Assembly: GCA_973895155.1 (NCBI GenBank)
Contig: OZ316897.1
Location: 6,200,001 to 6,264,000, forward strand
Direction of reading: 5' to 3'
DNA from: Marsupella aquatica
Lineage: Eukaryota; Marchantiophyta
Length of the DNA: 64,000 bases
Shown: positions 1 through 11,519 of the stretch, piece after piece
Numbering within the stretch: the first letter of the stretch is position 1
Layout of the letters: each line of letters starts with the position of its first letter
Notes under the pieces: model-generated
The model's database searches: none
What the model saw: the letters and a program-made list of their open reading frames with translations, nothing else
Told to the model about the DNA's origin: nothing
Position numbers and translations under genes: made by a program

Positions 1-1298
1 CGGTTTCCCCATCTTAGGTAACTTTAGAATTGGCGGCGTTATCATTAGTCGCTTGAGTTCTAGGAATGCTAACTCACAATCTTGTGTCCACACAAACATT
101 TTGTTTTTTGTCATTAGCGCATTTAGGGGCCTCGCGATCCTTGCATAGAATTTCATGTATCTCCAATAGAACCCCATAAATCCTAAGAAGGCCCTAATTT
201 GCCTTACATTGGATGGGCGTTCCCATTCTTTGATCTCCTTAAGCTTGTCCTAACTAGGCGTAATCCCCTCCGGGGAAAAGGTATGGGCAAGGAACTAAAT
301 CTCATTCATTGCAAACTTGCACTTACTAGGTTTAGCAAAGAGACGAGCCTTACAAAGGCAAGAGAATACTTACTTGAGCAATTGCTCAATCATGTTCCTC
401 GAACATTTTTGAGTAGATCAGGATGTCATCAATAAAGACTACCACTCCTTGGTCCAACAAGTCATGAAAGATGGTATTCATCATTTTCATAAATGTTGCA
501 GTTGCATTATACAACCCAAATGGCATAACCAAAAACTCGTAGGATCTGAACCTTGTGCGCAATGTGGTCTTATACTTGTCTCCCTTAGCCATGCAGATTT
601 GGTAATACCCAGACCGCAAGTCCACCTTTGAAAACTTCTTAGCTCCGGAGAGGCAAGCAAAGAGGTCATCCATATGAGATAACGGGTACTTGTTCTTTAC
701 CGTTTGCTCATTAAGGGCCCCAGTAATGTGCACACAATCTCAAAGTACCATCCTTTTTGGACACAAACAGCACGTGCGCCAATAAGGACTCTTACAAGGA
801 CAAATGAACCCTTGGTCAGTCAACTCTTCCAAGGCGTTCTTCAACATCATTTGTTCATTCAGGTTTAGACGGTAAGGAGCTTTCTAAGCCTGAGGAGCCA
901 AACCTGGCTCCAACTCAACTTGGTGATCCACTTCCCTCCGTGGGGGGTAAACCTTTAGGTAGCTTCTACGAGAGCACGTCATTGAATTCCTCTAAAATTT
1001 TGGAAATTTGACCGTAGTTGGGCCCAAACTTACTTGACTTAGCTTTTGGCTGTTTAGCAGCCTCCTTAATCGGGTGGAGATGAAAGAAGAAGCATTCTTG
1101 TCCACCCTTGAAGTCCTTCCACCATTGCTTCGCCAATACACACGGAGACAACCATGACATTTTACTTACTTGGAGAAATCTTTCTTTATTTTCGGTAATT
1201 TTGTGTACAACCATGGGCTCACCGCCCTTATCAAGAAAGGGGAATTTACAAACAACAGCAAACAGGTAATAGTAATAGCGAACAGTATTTGCTACCAA
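1..1298 (-). pseudogene. Ty3/gypsy pol fragment (reverse transcriptase to start of RNase H)
   Basis: This is a retrotransposon reverse transcriptase read from right to left. The best block, 733-386, contains the RT signatures [32 protein letters not shown] and the catalytic FIDDILIYS. Upstream (1298-966) is the usual linker ending in LEEFNDVLS that precedes RT in gypsy elements. Downstream (about 300-1) other frames read the thumb/connection motif RAFLGFMGFYWRY followed by ARPLNALM. Several stops and frame changes separate these blocks, so it is a dead fragment, cut at the window's left edge. It runs opposite to the neighbouring integrase fragment, so the two do not form one element in the present order. 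Confidence 0.9.
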
Positions 1299-1458
1299 TG
1301 AATAGTATTAGGCTACTAGTGAACAGTGATATAAAAAACCCAAGACTAAAGAAGCTTTTGGCACTACTGACATAGAAAGTGAGAGGACCAAAGTGGCCTA
1401 GAATGAAACAGAACAAAATGGAAACATAACTCATCCTCAAAGAAACAAATACATCATC

Positions 1459-1917
1459 TTGGCTACGGATTATGCGACTAAGTGGGTGGAAGCCAGGCCA
1501 ACAACAAAGGACGATGCAGTCACCACGGCTCGGTTTATGTATGAGCAATTCTTTACAAGGTATGGAGCACCCCTAGAGTTAGTAAGTGATAGGGGAACTC
1601 ATTTCTTGAATGACATAGTCAGCTGTTTAAATGAGCAATACCTAGTACGTCATCGGCCTACCACCCCTTACCACCCAAAAGCGAATGGGCTAACCGAACA
1701 AGCGAATGGCATCATTGGTAAGATCTTAAACAAAACAGTGGCCCAAAACAAAATTGATTGGGATGATGAATTGTTTGCTGTTGTCTTTGCTTACAATTTA
1801 GCCTACAAGTCCACCACCGGCCATACACCCTTCTTTTTAACCTTTGCATAGGAAGCGTTAGTACCCATACAACTTGAGATTCCTACATTTCAGGTTACAA
1901 TTAAGGAGAGATCGTCA
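1459..1917 (+). pseudogene. Ty3/gypsy integrase core fragment
   Basis: The reading frame encodes the retroviral-type integrase core that joins element cDNA to host DNA. The D-D-E triad is visible: first Asp in ATDYATKWVEA, second in LVSDRGTHFLN, Glu in YHPKANGLTEQANG. The downstream signature HTPFFLTFA follows. An in-frame TAG at 1849-1851 (probably a former CAG) interrupts it. Homology-like coding continues in frame (EALVPIQLEIP, then FQVTIKER) to about 1917. The zinc-binding N-terminus is missing. It is on the plus strand, while the RT fragment at 1-1298 is on the minus strand, which implies rearrangement or two separate insertions. Confidence 0.88.
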
Positions 1918-2200
1918 GAGGAAGAAAGCTTATGCATTTATCAAATTATTGCAACGTGTATGTTTAGAAGCATTTATTGATAAGTGCAATGGCAACTATA
2001 TGCAAAGTTTCATGCACTTATCCAGTTAAATTGCAAACTATAAGGGTTTGGGGTGAGAGGAGTCCCATTTTATGACCTGACAAGATATATGCAAAAGTGC
2101 ATAAGTGATTTCACATGGGTTATTGGAAACTGTAGCATGCACATATGGATATGCAATTAGGACATAGTGGATAAGTGGGTTTGGGGTGTCTTCCCGGGAG

Positions 2201-2248
2201 CTTGCACTTAGATGTAAACTTGCACTTAGATGTAAACTTGCACTTAGA
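2201..2248. repeat. 18-bp tandem repeat, about 2.7 copies
   Basis: The unit CTTGCACTTAGATGTAAA repeats head to tail, with the last copy partial. It sits in an otherwise featureless stretch (about 1,918-2,622) between the gypsy integrase remnant and the start of the next gene. That stretch presumably includes the upstream region of the 2.6-kb gene, but I see no clear promoter element. Confidence 0.7.
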
Positions 2249-2622
2249 CACGCTCGACTGTATAATATTTTCAACAGCGTTACAGAAGGCCGGGCCGGTC
2301 CTTGTTGGTGTGGATTTTGAGAGTTTTTTGTAGGTGAATCCACTCTGCCTCCATCACAGCCTACCATAATCGTAGACGATCGGATGGAGCCCAAAACAGG
2401 ATTAATGGAGGACAGGAGTCACGATTGAGAATGAAATGATGGATGAGTAGCCGCAAATTAGATGAGTATCGGATCACTAGGAACAGTCTGGTGCAATATT
2501 GTGCAGTACATCCTCTTCGAGAGCTGGAGGAGAAGGAATAAAATGGCCAGCTAGTGGATTGCCATCTTGAAATTTTGGTTTTGTTCTTCGTCGGTGCCTG
2601 CTGGTGAAGCAGGGAGAGATTT

Positions 2623-5091
2623 GTGGAGAAGGAATTAGTGGTGATGGACGGTCCGCCCGCATCATCATCAACATCATCATCGCCAACGACGTCTGCCACG
2701 ACGAGCACGCCTTCGTCACCTGCCGCTTCTTCGTCTCCGGGAGGAGGAAGCTTGGATTCGCCCTCGGCTTGTGCCAGCGTCGGCACTTCTTCTGGGGTAC
2801 CTGAGCATACGCCTCCTCGCCGACGCCTTGTAAAAGCCTCCTCGTGAGTCTCTCTTGTCTTTGGTCTCCGATTGCGAAGAATATACACCCCTTTCCCCTT
2901 TGTGTCTTTCAATCGATCTCCCACCCCCCTTAGTGGCCCTAAAGGGTGGTCCCCTTTGTTTTTGTCCCACTTCGTCCTGGTGCCTTTAGAGATAATGCAC
3001 CTATTGTCCCGACTCCTAACAAAGCACAGAGAATTGGAGTACTCAAAGTACAGCTAAAGGATATTGGGTGGTGAAATACCTCCAAAAAGTCCATATATCA
3101 AAACTGCATTCATTCATACATTGTTTTCCCCTTTGCCGCACTTGGCTTGTGGCTGGGAGACTGGAGTCGATAGAGTCTCAAGTATCAGGTGAGAAAATTT
3201 GGCGATGACGTTCACGAGTAGCTTGGACTGAAAAGGGGAGTTGTTCTGGCTCTCAAAGATGTGCTCTCGCTGATGGGCAGTGTAAGATGAAGTAGTGGCA
3301 GGAGTAGTTGTCTCTCAGCCCAAGTAAGAATTTTGTTCAGGATGTGGTAAGGGCTCTGGGTGTATGTCACAAAGTTTTGAACGGTTTCTTGGAAGGAGCT
3401 CTTTCACCCATCCAACTCTTCGATTCTCGTGAGAATTTGCATCAGAGATACATTCGTCTTCAGCAGAGGGATGTAGCTTGTCGTTTGGCCTCTACAGCTG
3501 CCAGGAAAGCCATAGAAAATGTGCAGTCGTTAACATGGATGGAAAAGTCTGTGCAAATGCAGAAGGGGTAATGAGAGACAATCCTGCCATCCGAGCTTAG
3601 GAAAGCCGTGCACCAGCTTATGTTCAACCTTGCTCAGCAGCTCCCGTGCTGATTTGCTCAGTGGATTGCCACATCGCTTTAGCTGTATTCTAGTTAATCA
3701 TGTGGGGATATTGGTCACTTTTCTTGCCATCCAAGAAACTGATGTGATCACCTAATAATTCATGATCACTTTGATGACCAATTACTCAGGATCATTGCTA
3801 AACGTGAAGCCGGTGCAACTGGAGCTGCGGTAGGACCCCCGGGATTTGGCTTGGATCGATCTTCTGGTACTTCGCCTGCAACCTCGAGTGGAACAGGCTC
3901 GGGTCCAGCTGGTACTCCTTTAGGGGTGCAGTCTTCGACTTCTACCAGCACGAGTACTTTCAGGGAAAGGGCTGGGATTCGACCCCTTGTCAAGAGTACT
4001 CATCTCTTCATTATACGATACTCGAGGCATTCCGCGTTTTTTAGCAGTCAAGCTATAGGAGCTGCTCGAATTGAACTCTCTTGAAAGAACTCACGAATTA
4101 ATGGCTTCATGGTCTTCCCAGGTGATGTGCAAGGAGAGTTTCCCATGCTGCCTACGCATGGATTAGGAGGATCTTCTGTGTCAGCGAAACTGGGAAGGTC
4201 AGATTCAAGACGAAGCCAATGTGTTTTTGGCTCAGAATTTGCTATAATATACTACTATCTTCTTTAGGAAATCTGTCATAGTTCTCTTTCGGGTGGAGGA
4301 GTGGCTTGTGGTTTCCATCGGTGAAACATTGCAAATGAGCGTCACCTGTAGCTAGTATGCCGTACTAGTTCCTCAGTAGACAGCAAGATCCTAATCTGTG
4401 AATACCGTGTTCTACCTTCGTGCAGAAATATGGTCTCCTCCATCTAATATGGGCATGCATCTCTGTCTTGAATTCCTCGCATATCCTGCAAGAATTCTGA
4501 ATTTGTTTCTTTTGTGAAGTCTCTGCCTGTTCAGATTGAAGGAAGGTAATAGTTGCTCTTTGATGTTGTTAACAACAGTTGGCTCACATGCTGTGCAGGC
4601 CACCGTTTGTCCCAAACGCTGGCATGATGGGAGACATTCGACCACTTGGGCGACGGTCTGAGGTAAGTGTCTTACTGCAGGTGCCCAACTGCAGGATCCC
4701 CAACTATCTGCTGAGGGATAGGTTGTAATCTCAGGGGAAAGAGGAGTCGAATGAAGTCGGTAGACTGTGTTCCTTCAATGATTAAATTCAATACGTCACC
4801 CTAGCGTACTGAAGCACTGATATTTGTTCATCACAGTTAGCTTCTCAAAGGAGACATGAAGCACCAGCTGTGCAGAAACATGCACCAGAAGATATTCGAA
4901 TTCAACAGAACAAGCGAGCTTGCCTGACACGAGCACAAAATATGGGTGCCACTGGAAACTACAAGAATTTTGACTCACCCTTCGGAAACTATATGGTGCC
5001 TGTCATACCCAATCATTTGTTCAACAAGACTCCAGCCTCCTCACCTACACTAACGCCAACATCTAACTCGAGTCCGGTAGTGGGTAGATAG
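2623..5091 (+). CDS. Unrecognised spliced host gene (partial exon model)
   Basis: I do not recognise the product. A Ser/Thr/Pro-rich N-terminus opens at 2623 (MEKELVVMDGPPASS) and runs to a good donor at about 2845. A helical, Arg/Gln-rich exon ends at 3567 (IRLQQRDVACRLASTAARKA); its donor phase matches the exon starting at 3790 (IIAKREAGATGAAVGPPGFG, then Ser/Thr/Gly-rich). Two further exons, 4599-4662 (PPFVPNAGMMGDIRPLGRR) and 4837-5091 (ending SNSSPVVGR, stop), join in phase 0 across consensus GTAAGT/CAG sites. The links from the first exon to the second and from the third to the fourth are not resolved. Domain-poor, low-complexity stretches around a short helical core suggest a nuclear or adaptor protein, but that is only an impression. 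It is convergent with the PDAP1 gene. Confidence 0.42.
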
Positions 5092-5292
5092 TCGACAGCA
5101 TTGGGACGAGATCAGTACTTCTAGAATATATTAGTGTAATCAGTCCACAAAGGATGTAGAACACAGGTAGGATTTCCAAATCAGTGTTTGATACTCGACA
5201 GCATTGGGACGAGATCAGCACTTCTATTACAGGTCAGTGTAATCAGTCCGCAAAGGACGTAAAACATAGGTAGTATTCTAAATCAGTGTCTG
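5092..5292. repeat. Tandem duplication of about 100 bp
   Basis: Two adjacent diverged copies (about 5092-5192 and 5193-5292) share the start TCGACAGCATTGGGACGAGA, then GTGTAATCAGTCC and AAATCAGTGT. They lie directly after the stop codon of the preceding gene, so probably in its 3' untranslated region. Confidence 0.8.
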
Positions 5293-5568
5293 CACACGGG
5301 ATGGTTTTGGTTGTTTCTGCACCAACTTTTCTAGGTTTTCCGATCTGTTAGATCCGTTAGAAACATGTGGATGATGCACGGTCTTTATTGCAGCCATCGC
5401 CACCTCCAAGAATCTCGGGAATATCAGGAGATTATGTTCTTGATTATTTCAGTGTGCTAATTTTGTAGGGTGAGTGGGTTAAGGACCTGTGGATTTGTAT
5501 GCGTTTAGGCAAGTGTGCAAATTGGCAACAGATTAAAATAGACTCGGCCCTTGAATATCTTGCATATA

Positions 5569-5840
5569 GATGCTACTACTTATATATTTTTTTATCTGTT
5601 AGATTTTAGCCTCTAGATATGGACAAAACCCTAACTATAGAAAAGGACAAAAATAAAGTGAATACCAAAACATATCTTACTTATAGATGCTACTTATATA
5701 CTTTTTATATACTTTTTTATCTGTTAGATTTTAGCCTCTAGATAAGGACAAAACCCTAACTATAGGAAAGGACAAAACTAAAATGAATAAGCAAAACCCT
5801 AACTCTAGACAAGGACAAACATAAAGTGAATACCAAAACA
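5569..5840. repeat. Diverged direct repeat with telomere-like AAACCCTAA boxes
   Basis: Two copies (about 5569-5670 and 5685-5840) share ATAGATGCTACT, TTATCTGTTAGATTTTAGCC and GGACAAAACCCTAACTATAG. Each copy carries AAACCCTAAC boxes, the plant telo-box motif. A further short telomere-like run (GGGTTTAGGGTTTAGG) is near 6,093. The stretch 5,293-6,730 lies between the 3' ends of two convergent genes, and I see no coding sequence there. Confidence 0.65.
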
Positions 5841-6730
5841 ATGATGGGGGCAAAGGTGAAGAACAACATCAATTCATTTGTAGGTTTTTCTTTCCAATCT
5901 CTATTAGCATTCTGAACGGGCATTCGTTTGCAAGTATTTTTTACTTATTCTTTTTAATAACATTCATGGAATTCAGGCTCGTTGTACTTATGCAGATAGG
6001 CCGCTAGATGCTGCTTACCCTTTTCTCCACTCGAATAATTTACCTGTTCAATCTAATTTTTAGCACTAGCTTATCACCTTGCACAGCAAAGGGTTTAGGG
6101 TTTAGGCCGTCGCAGGCAGAGCACAATATCACACGGGGGAGTCATTCGTTATGAATTTGGGAGGAATAAATTCAATTCAAGAGTAATTTCCCGATCAAGA
6201 GTAAATATGAACATATTGTGTCTCCTGACTAGATCCTGAAAACATAAGACACGAGTTTCCTTTCTTTCTAAACCTGGACTATAAAACTTAAATTCCTCCC
6301 GTGCTGAACAAAAACAACCAATTTAATCTCCAATGACCCTAAAAATAGATCCAAACCAACAGTTCAATCTCTGGTTCTAAACCTTTCAGGACACCGCCTG
6401 GTCAGTGCAGACATGTTCATTTTGCAAATAGGCCAAGACTCTGAGCCCAGTAGAAGCATAAAACCTCCCAGATTCCACCTGTATCTGGAGCACTTAGATA
6501 GAGAGACACTTCAAGCATTGTGCACTAGTCCAGATATAATTCCTTCGCCAAGGCTGTTTAGCTATCGTCATTTTTCACAAAAATAACAGTATATTGTATC
6601 GGCACATTATTGCTTTTGAGGCCAAACCCCAATCAAACACAGTGAAAGTTGAGAAGCACCCATGACATAGGGGAATTGAAGGTAAATATATAACCAACAA
6701 GCAGTCCACTACTGTTCGAACAGCAATCAC

Positions 6731-9216
6731 TCATTTCCGAGCCTCTTTGGCCTTCGCCTCCTTGGCTGCAAGAACGAAACCAGAATTCTCCAGTCAGTTG
6801 GCAAACCAATGTCACGGACAAAATATATATCTATCCTGCAAAATCAGAGTTACGAGGTCCAGGCTACCAATTGCATTCTAACACCTGCAGATGGAAAAGG
6901 ATTTCAAAATTTTCAATTTAGTAATCCAGATCTGGATGAACCACAAAGAAACTAACCGGCTTTCTCCTCCTCGCGCTTCTTGGCGGCTTCTAGTCGTTGC
7001 TGTCTGATGAGAGCTAATCGTTCTGGGAAGCAAACAAACATAGATTCGCAACCAACATATGCATTTAACAACCCTCATGCCCCAATGCCTGTAAGCGCAA
7101 GAACATGGGTACGTATCCCAACGATGGGAACCTCTTAAGAAAAAACCTTTTTCGTAACAGTAATCACAACACAAGAAGTCTGATTTCGAGCACACCCACC
7201 TAAATCCTTCTTTGACTGCTCCGTTTTGCCCTGCTCCTGCAACTTCAAATATCGTTCATGTGCTCTCTGCTTTTCTAGCTCTTCCCTAGTCAAAGAGAAC
7301 ACAGAGTTAACGGATTAATGTCAGCCGTGGAGCCCTAAGCTCAAATAAAGTTCGCTTGCTCTGAGCTTTTCTGACTTGTCTAATCCGCTGAAACAAACGG
7401 TGACGAACTCATAGTACTAGAGGGCGCGGTCTGCCCGACCAAAAGACCGGTCGTTGTTACAAAACGGTAGGACCTGATTTGGACCGACATTCCTTGCCCG
7501 CTGCGAGTAATCCCATAATCTAATTTTAGTAAATCCACACATGTCAAGTGCACACCCAAGGAACCCAGATGTCATACCGAAGAGCTTCTGGTAAAAGAAG
7601 ACGCACCTTTCTCGCCTCGAAAGCTCTGCTGGTCTATCTAGCTGACACACCATGACAATACATGCCGTTAGAAAAGATATCAAACGGAGAGTTACATGCA
7701 TCCACGAAAGCCAAAATGCGAGGGCGTTCCAATTCCTGGTAAATTGAACTCATAAATTGAAGTCATAATCCTACAAGTGTTGTAACTCTCCTTTCCCTAT
7801 CCACATCGACGACGGAGTCTCGCAGTGAGAAGATTACACATAACAGACCGCAACCGTTGCCAGTAAGGCCTTCAGGAAAAGCTTAGTCTTAATTTTGAAA
7901 GAAAGACTTCGAGCTCCGTGCCATTGTTAACAGCCAGTGGTTGTTCATAAGAGAAATTTAGATGAGACACTTGCTGAAAAGAACACACAATATCCTTACA
8001 TCAACATCCTTGGCCTTGATATTTTTCGCCTTCACAAGATTTGGGTTCTCGATTTCTATTACGCCTTGGGCCCCTTTCTTTTTCTGCACACGAGAGAACG
8101 CAGTGAGAAAAGGCCTACAAAGCCAAAAAGTCTGGCAAGCTGAGAAAAGACCATATGAGCTCTGGAAGTAGAAGGACTTCGAAGTAGTACAGGCAATCAT
8201 CACTCCTGCATTCTCATAGTCCAGACACAATCACGCGTGATTCACGCCATATTTCGTACCACATTCTCGTCGACCTCCTCCTCCTCCTCGGATTCCTCCT
8301 CGGATTCCTCTTCCTCTGCGTCCTGTATATTCAAAGAAGATGTGAGAAAAGTTTCTCTCGACTTTTGTCAAAGTAAGACCACTGCTTTAGGGTTAGACCC
8401 CATGTTACACATTCGTTCTCAAACTTGCATCTCATCTAAACCGTTTAAAACCTCCAATTCAACTACAATTCCCAGAAAACGTTGTGGCAACGTACCCTCT
8501 TAAAGCTCTTCGGCTTCCCGGATGACTCTCCAGCAGCTGCAAGACCACAGTAAATTTAGAACATACTTTGTGATGGAGATTGACTCGTGTGGAGCAATCT
8601 GCAACCTAGGAATTACTTAGCTAACCCATCTCATGTTCTCCAAACAGCGCGCAGTACTGACAAATTGTTTGTTCTCTTAACTGATAAAGATCATCTGTGG
8701 GCCGCGGGTCTCCATCGATTGCAGGTTGACAGTTTCAAGACTGATACACCAATGTTCAGTACTGGATGGAAGCTGCCCAGCTTAATATTATCTTTCTTCT
8801 GATTGAAGAAGATTTAATGTCTTCTTGAATTTAAAGAAAAACCCAGCGACACAGTGAACAGTCTAGAGAACTTAAGATGAAGAAGCTAAAAGTCCTGAGT
8901 TTTAAATCACATTATTTCAACCCAAAGCCCAAAATGTAAGAAAAACTACGAGGCCTTCCATAATAAATATTGACCAAAAGCTGTTCCGATTCACACACCG
9001 AGGTGTAGGAGATGATGGGACAGAGGAGAAAAAAAATTGCCAGCTGGAAATGGAGGACAAGAAGATGAGCTCTGCTTTCGTATATCTCCACAAATTAGCC
9101 CATTCGCAACACTGGACGAGCTGTAAGAATGTTGTACCCATTTCTTCAATAGTCGAGAAGTGGCGACGGCCAGTGGGCTTCCCCTTGAACTTCCCTCTTC
9201 CCGCACCCTTCCCCAT
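6731..9216 (-). CDS. PDAP1: PDAP1 / 28-kDa heat- and acid-stable phosphoprotein homologue
   Basis: A eukaryote-wide small, very charged protein, named in mammals for PDGF-A association; its plant role is poorly defined. Eight exons join in phase at GT-AG sites: 9216-9138, 8536-8496, 8322-8260, 8083-8000, 7641-7607, 7285-7200, 7022-6957 and 6765-6731, giving 162 residues, close to the usual plant length. Visible family motifs in order: N-terminal MGKGAGRGKFKGKPTG, then KPKSFKR, an acidic Glu/Ser tract, KKKGAQGVIEIENPN, AELSRREREELEKQRAHERY, LQEQGKTEQSKKDLERLALI and a Lys/Glu/Ala-rich tail EAAKKREEEKA ending EARK. The start is the only ATG giving the conserved basic N-terminus. All junctions are intact and there are no stops, so this looks like a working host gene among transposon debris. 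Confidence 0.94.
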
Positions 9217-10948
9217 CTTGCCCGCCTACTTTCCCCCCTCAGAATCACTTTTTCAGGCAGCAGGCCTACCAATTGAGCAGAAGAACCGAACCTCCTTGCT
9301 GAGTTACTTGTGATTCTGCACAATAGACGAGGCTAAGAATTGAGATCCCAAAGACATGGTATAGGGCAAGGGGAATGTAAATCAACCACCACAAGCAGCT
9401 GACGAGTAAACACAAAAATCAAAGACGGTCATAGGCACAGATCAACGGCGCCGCTTTCACATCTGCCACCCCACCTCCTTAGAACCCCAAGCTTTCCAAA
9501 ACGTTCAACAAAACGGAAGAACTTGCAAACAAACCCTATCAGTCAACGAGCGAGACAAAAAACTCTTTCTGTGCTGAAGCCAGCCGAGTAAGGACTGACC
9601 TGATGCCTGCTTTTCTCATCTTCATTCATTCGAAAAGCAAAAGGCTCTACGTCAAGTGTCCGACCACGATATTATAACTTCCATTTCCAGACATAACTCA
9701 ACGCTACGCAAAGCAAGAAGATACCAAAACCAAGTTATAGTCCATAGCGGTTCTGTGGTCGGTGTTCCTTACAAGCAGGATGAGTGAGAGCTTGCTTGCT
9801 CCTTTCGCTTGCAGCTTTGGCGGCGCCGCGAAGGATGACCCCGTAATAAACAGTAAAGGGAACGAACGGAAAGCAGAAAAAGAGTAGAGGAGAGGAGAGG
9901 AGAGAAGTGGAACCTCGACCGTGCCGATTGCTGGGGAGATTGATTCCTGCCAGTTTGCAAGCCTTCCTTCCTTCCCGGGAAGAGCGTTCGTATGAGCCCA
10001 AGATGTGATACTGGGAGTTCGGTTGGAAATGGAGCACGGTCTCAGTCGGAGAGGGAAATCTCAATACGAAAAATTTGTGCTACCTCTCTACTCTGCTCCG
10101 AGTACTTTCCCTTGCGTGATATCGTTTCTGTGATCGCAGTGTACAACATTGCTGCAGTGTCCTTCCCGACGGTAGATGCCTCCCGATCAGCCCCACCCTC
10201 CCCTGCCTTCTTCGCCAATTGGTTTCATGGAGCGGTTCACGATGGGTGTTTCAGCCGCACTCCCATCCCAAGAAGTTATAAGCCAATGAAATAGTGCTTT
10301 GCACCATGCCAGCCGCGTTGAAGAGAAGTTGAGTTGTATTCCAAAGGGCTACTTTAGGGAACCAAGTATACGGTCATGAGTGTTTGGGCTGGGTTACTAG
10401 TACTAGTTTGTAACCATGTGACCAGAAAATGGGAAAATACTAATTGGCGGGAAGTTTTTTTGAACTTGTGAGAAAAGGTTTCGGACTAGAACCCCAGTCC
10501 AAACAGTCATTATCATAAGTAATATTTACCCAAAAAAAAGATTAGCAGTTAAGACTTTCAGGGCACAAAGTTATGGAAATGGTAGCATCTACTAGAAAAG
10601 GTTACACACCGGTAACCTTTCTTCTTGACAGGAATTACATACTCTCATTCACTCTCAAACCCCCACTCGATTGTGAGTCATGATTATGCTCCCGAGGTAA
10701 TATCTTACTCTCATGGCTACTTTAGCCGTCAAATTTGCCTAGAAGGGTTTTGGCAAAGTTTTGGAAAAACAAGTACCTGAATTGGAATGGCTGGGTGGGG
10801 ATAGTGGGCAAGGGTATGCCTATGAGCTCTCCCAAGTACAGTAGTTCCCAACAGAAAAGGTACCAAACATAGTCCACAGTTTTCGGGGAATGGCCCAAAC
10901 AACAAACTGGGGGTAGGGGCGTGGAGCAATTGAGTCTATGGTGATCAA
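9217..10948. other. Upstream region of PDAP1; no further gene seen
   Basis: This stretch should contain the PDAP1 5' untranslated region and promoter (minus strand). It holds a purine-rich GAGAGGAGAGGAGAGAAG run near 9,890-9,907. Short open frames occur on both strands, but none shows family motifs or splice-consistent continuation. I see no RNA gene or clear mobile element in it. Confidence 0.4.
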
Positions 10949-11030
10949 ACTTGAGATAGTGCTAGCAGAGACAACAAAATGTCTATGGCAATGAGACTTG
11001 AGATAGTGCTAGCATAGACAACAAAATGTC
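10949..11030. repeat. 35-bp direct repeat, two copies
   Basis: Copies at 10949-10983 and 10996-11030 differ at one base (ACTTGAGATAGTGCTAGC, then A[G/T]AGACAACAAAATGTC in pieces). They are separated by 12 bp and lie between the PDAP1 upstream region and the decayed copia LTR. Confidence 0.85.
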
Positions 11031-11213
11031 AGTGGTGGCACACTACTTTGTTATCCTCTAAGTAGGATGTTGAGTGCAGGGGTAGCTTGAAACTCTACTA
11101 CAACCTATGGTTAGAATACCTGTGATTGCTGAGTAACTCTAGACTCAAGAGTAAGAAGTTTTATGGGGAAAAGGGTATATGTGACCTATCAGGCTGGTTT
11201 CTGCGCTGACCAA

Positions 11214-11505
11214 TGTTTAGTATTGCTCTTAGTCTTGTGACTCTAGAGCTAACCACAGTTAGGCTAACTCTGGTTAGGACTTAGCTAAGGTTAGCAGTGA
11301 TGCATGCTGTATATGACCAGGGCTGATGTCAGCCCCTGGTGGATCTTCAATTCATTGTTGGAGTGGAGCAAGAGAGAAGTAAAGGTCTCTTGCTTTCCCA
11401 TGGATGTAGCCTTAGTCAAGAGGTGAACCATGTACTCTCTGTGTCGACTACTTTGTATGGTATTTACATGTGCATGGTGTCCCAGGATAAGGAATTTACC
11501 CAACA
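11214..11505 (+). repeat. 5' LTR of decayed copia element
   Basis: The stretch starts TGTTTAGTATTGCTC and ends in CAACA, directly before a tRNA primer site. It is a diverged relative of the LTRs of the near-complete copia at 23,098-30,002, whose element-strand LTR starts TGTTAGATATTGCTC. Shared blocks include the TTAGCTAA-rich centre and the CAGGGCTGATG-CAGCCCTGG area. The matching 3' LTR is not in the window. Confidence 0.8.
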
Positions 11506-11507
11506 AG

Positions 11508-11519
11508 TGGTATCAGAGC
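11508..11519 (+). other. Primer binding site of decayed copia (initiator Met tRNA type)
   Basis: TGGTATCAGAGC follows the LTR end after two bases. This is the common plant copia primer site, complementary to the 3' end of initiator methionine tRNA. Confidence 0.88.

Noticed and set aside
6093-6113. Interstitial telomere
   Set aside because: Only about two TTTAGGG-like units, better described as a telo-box.
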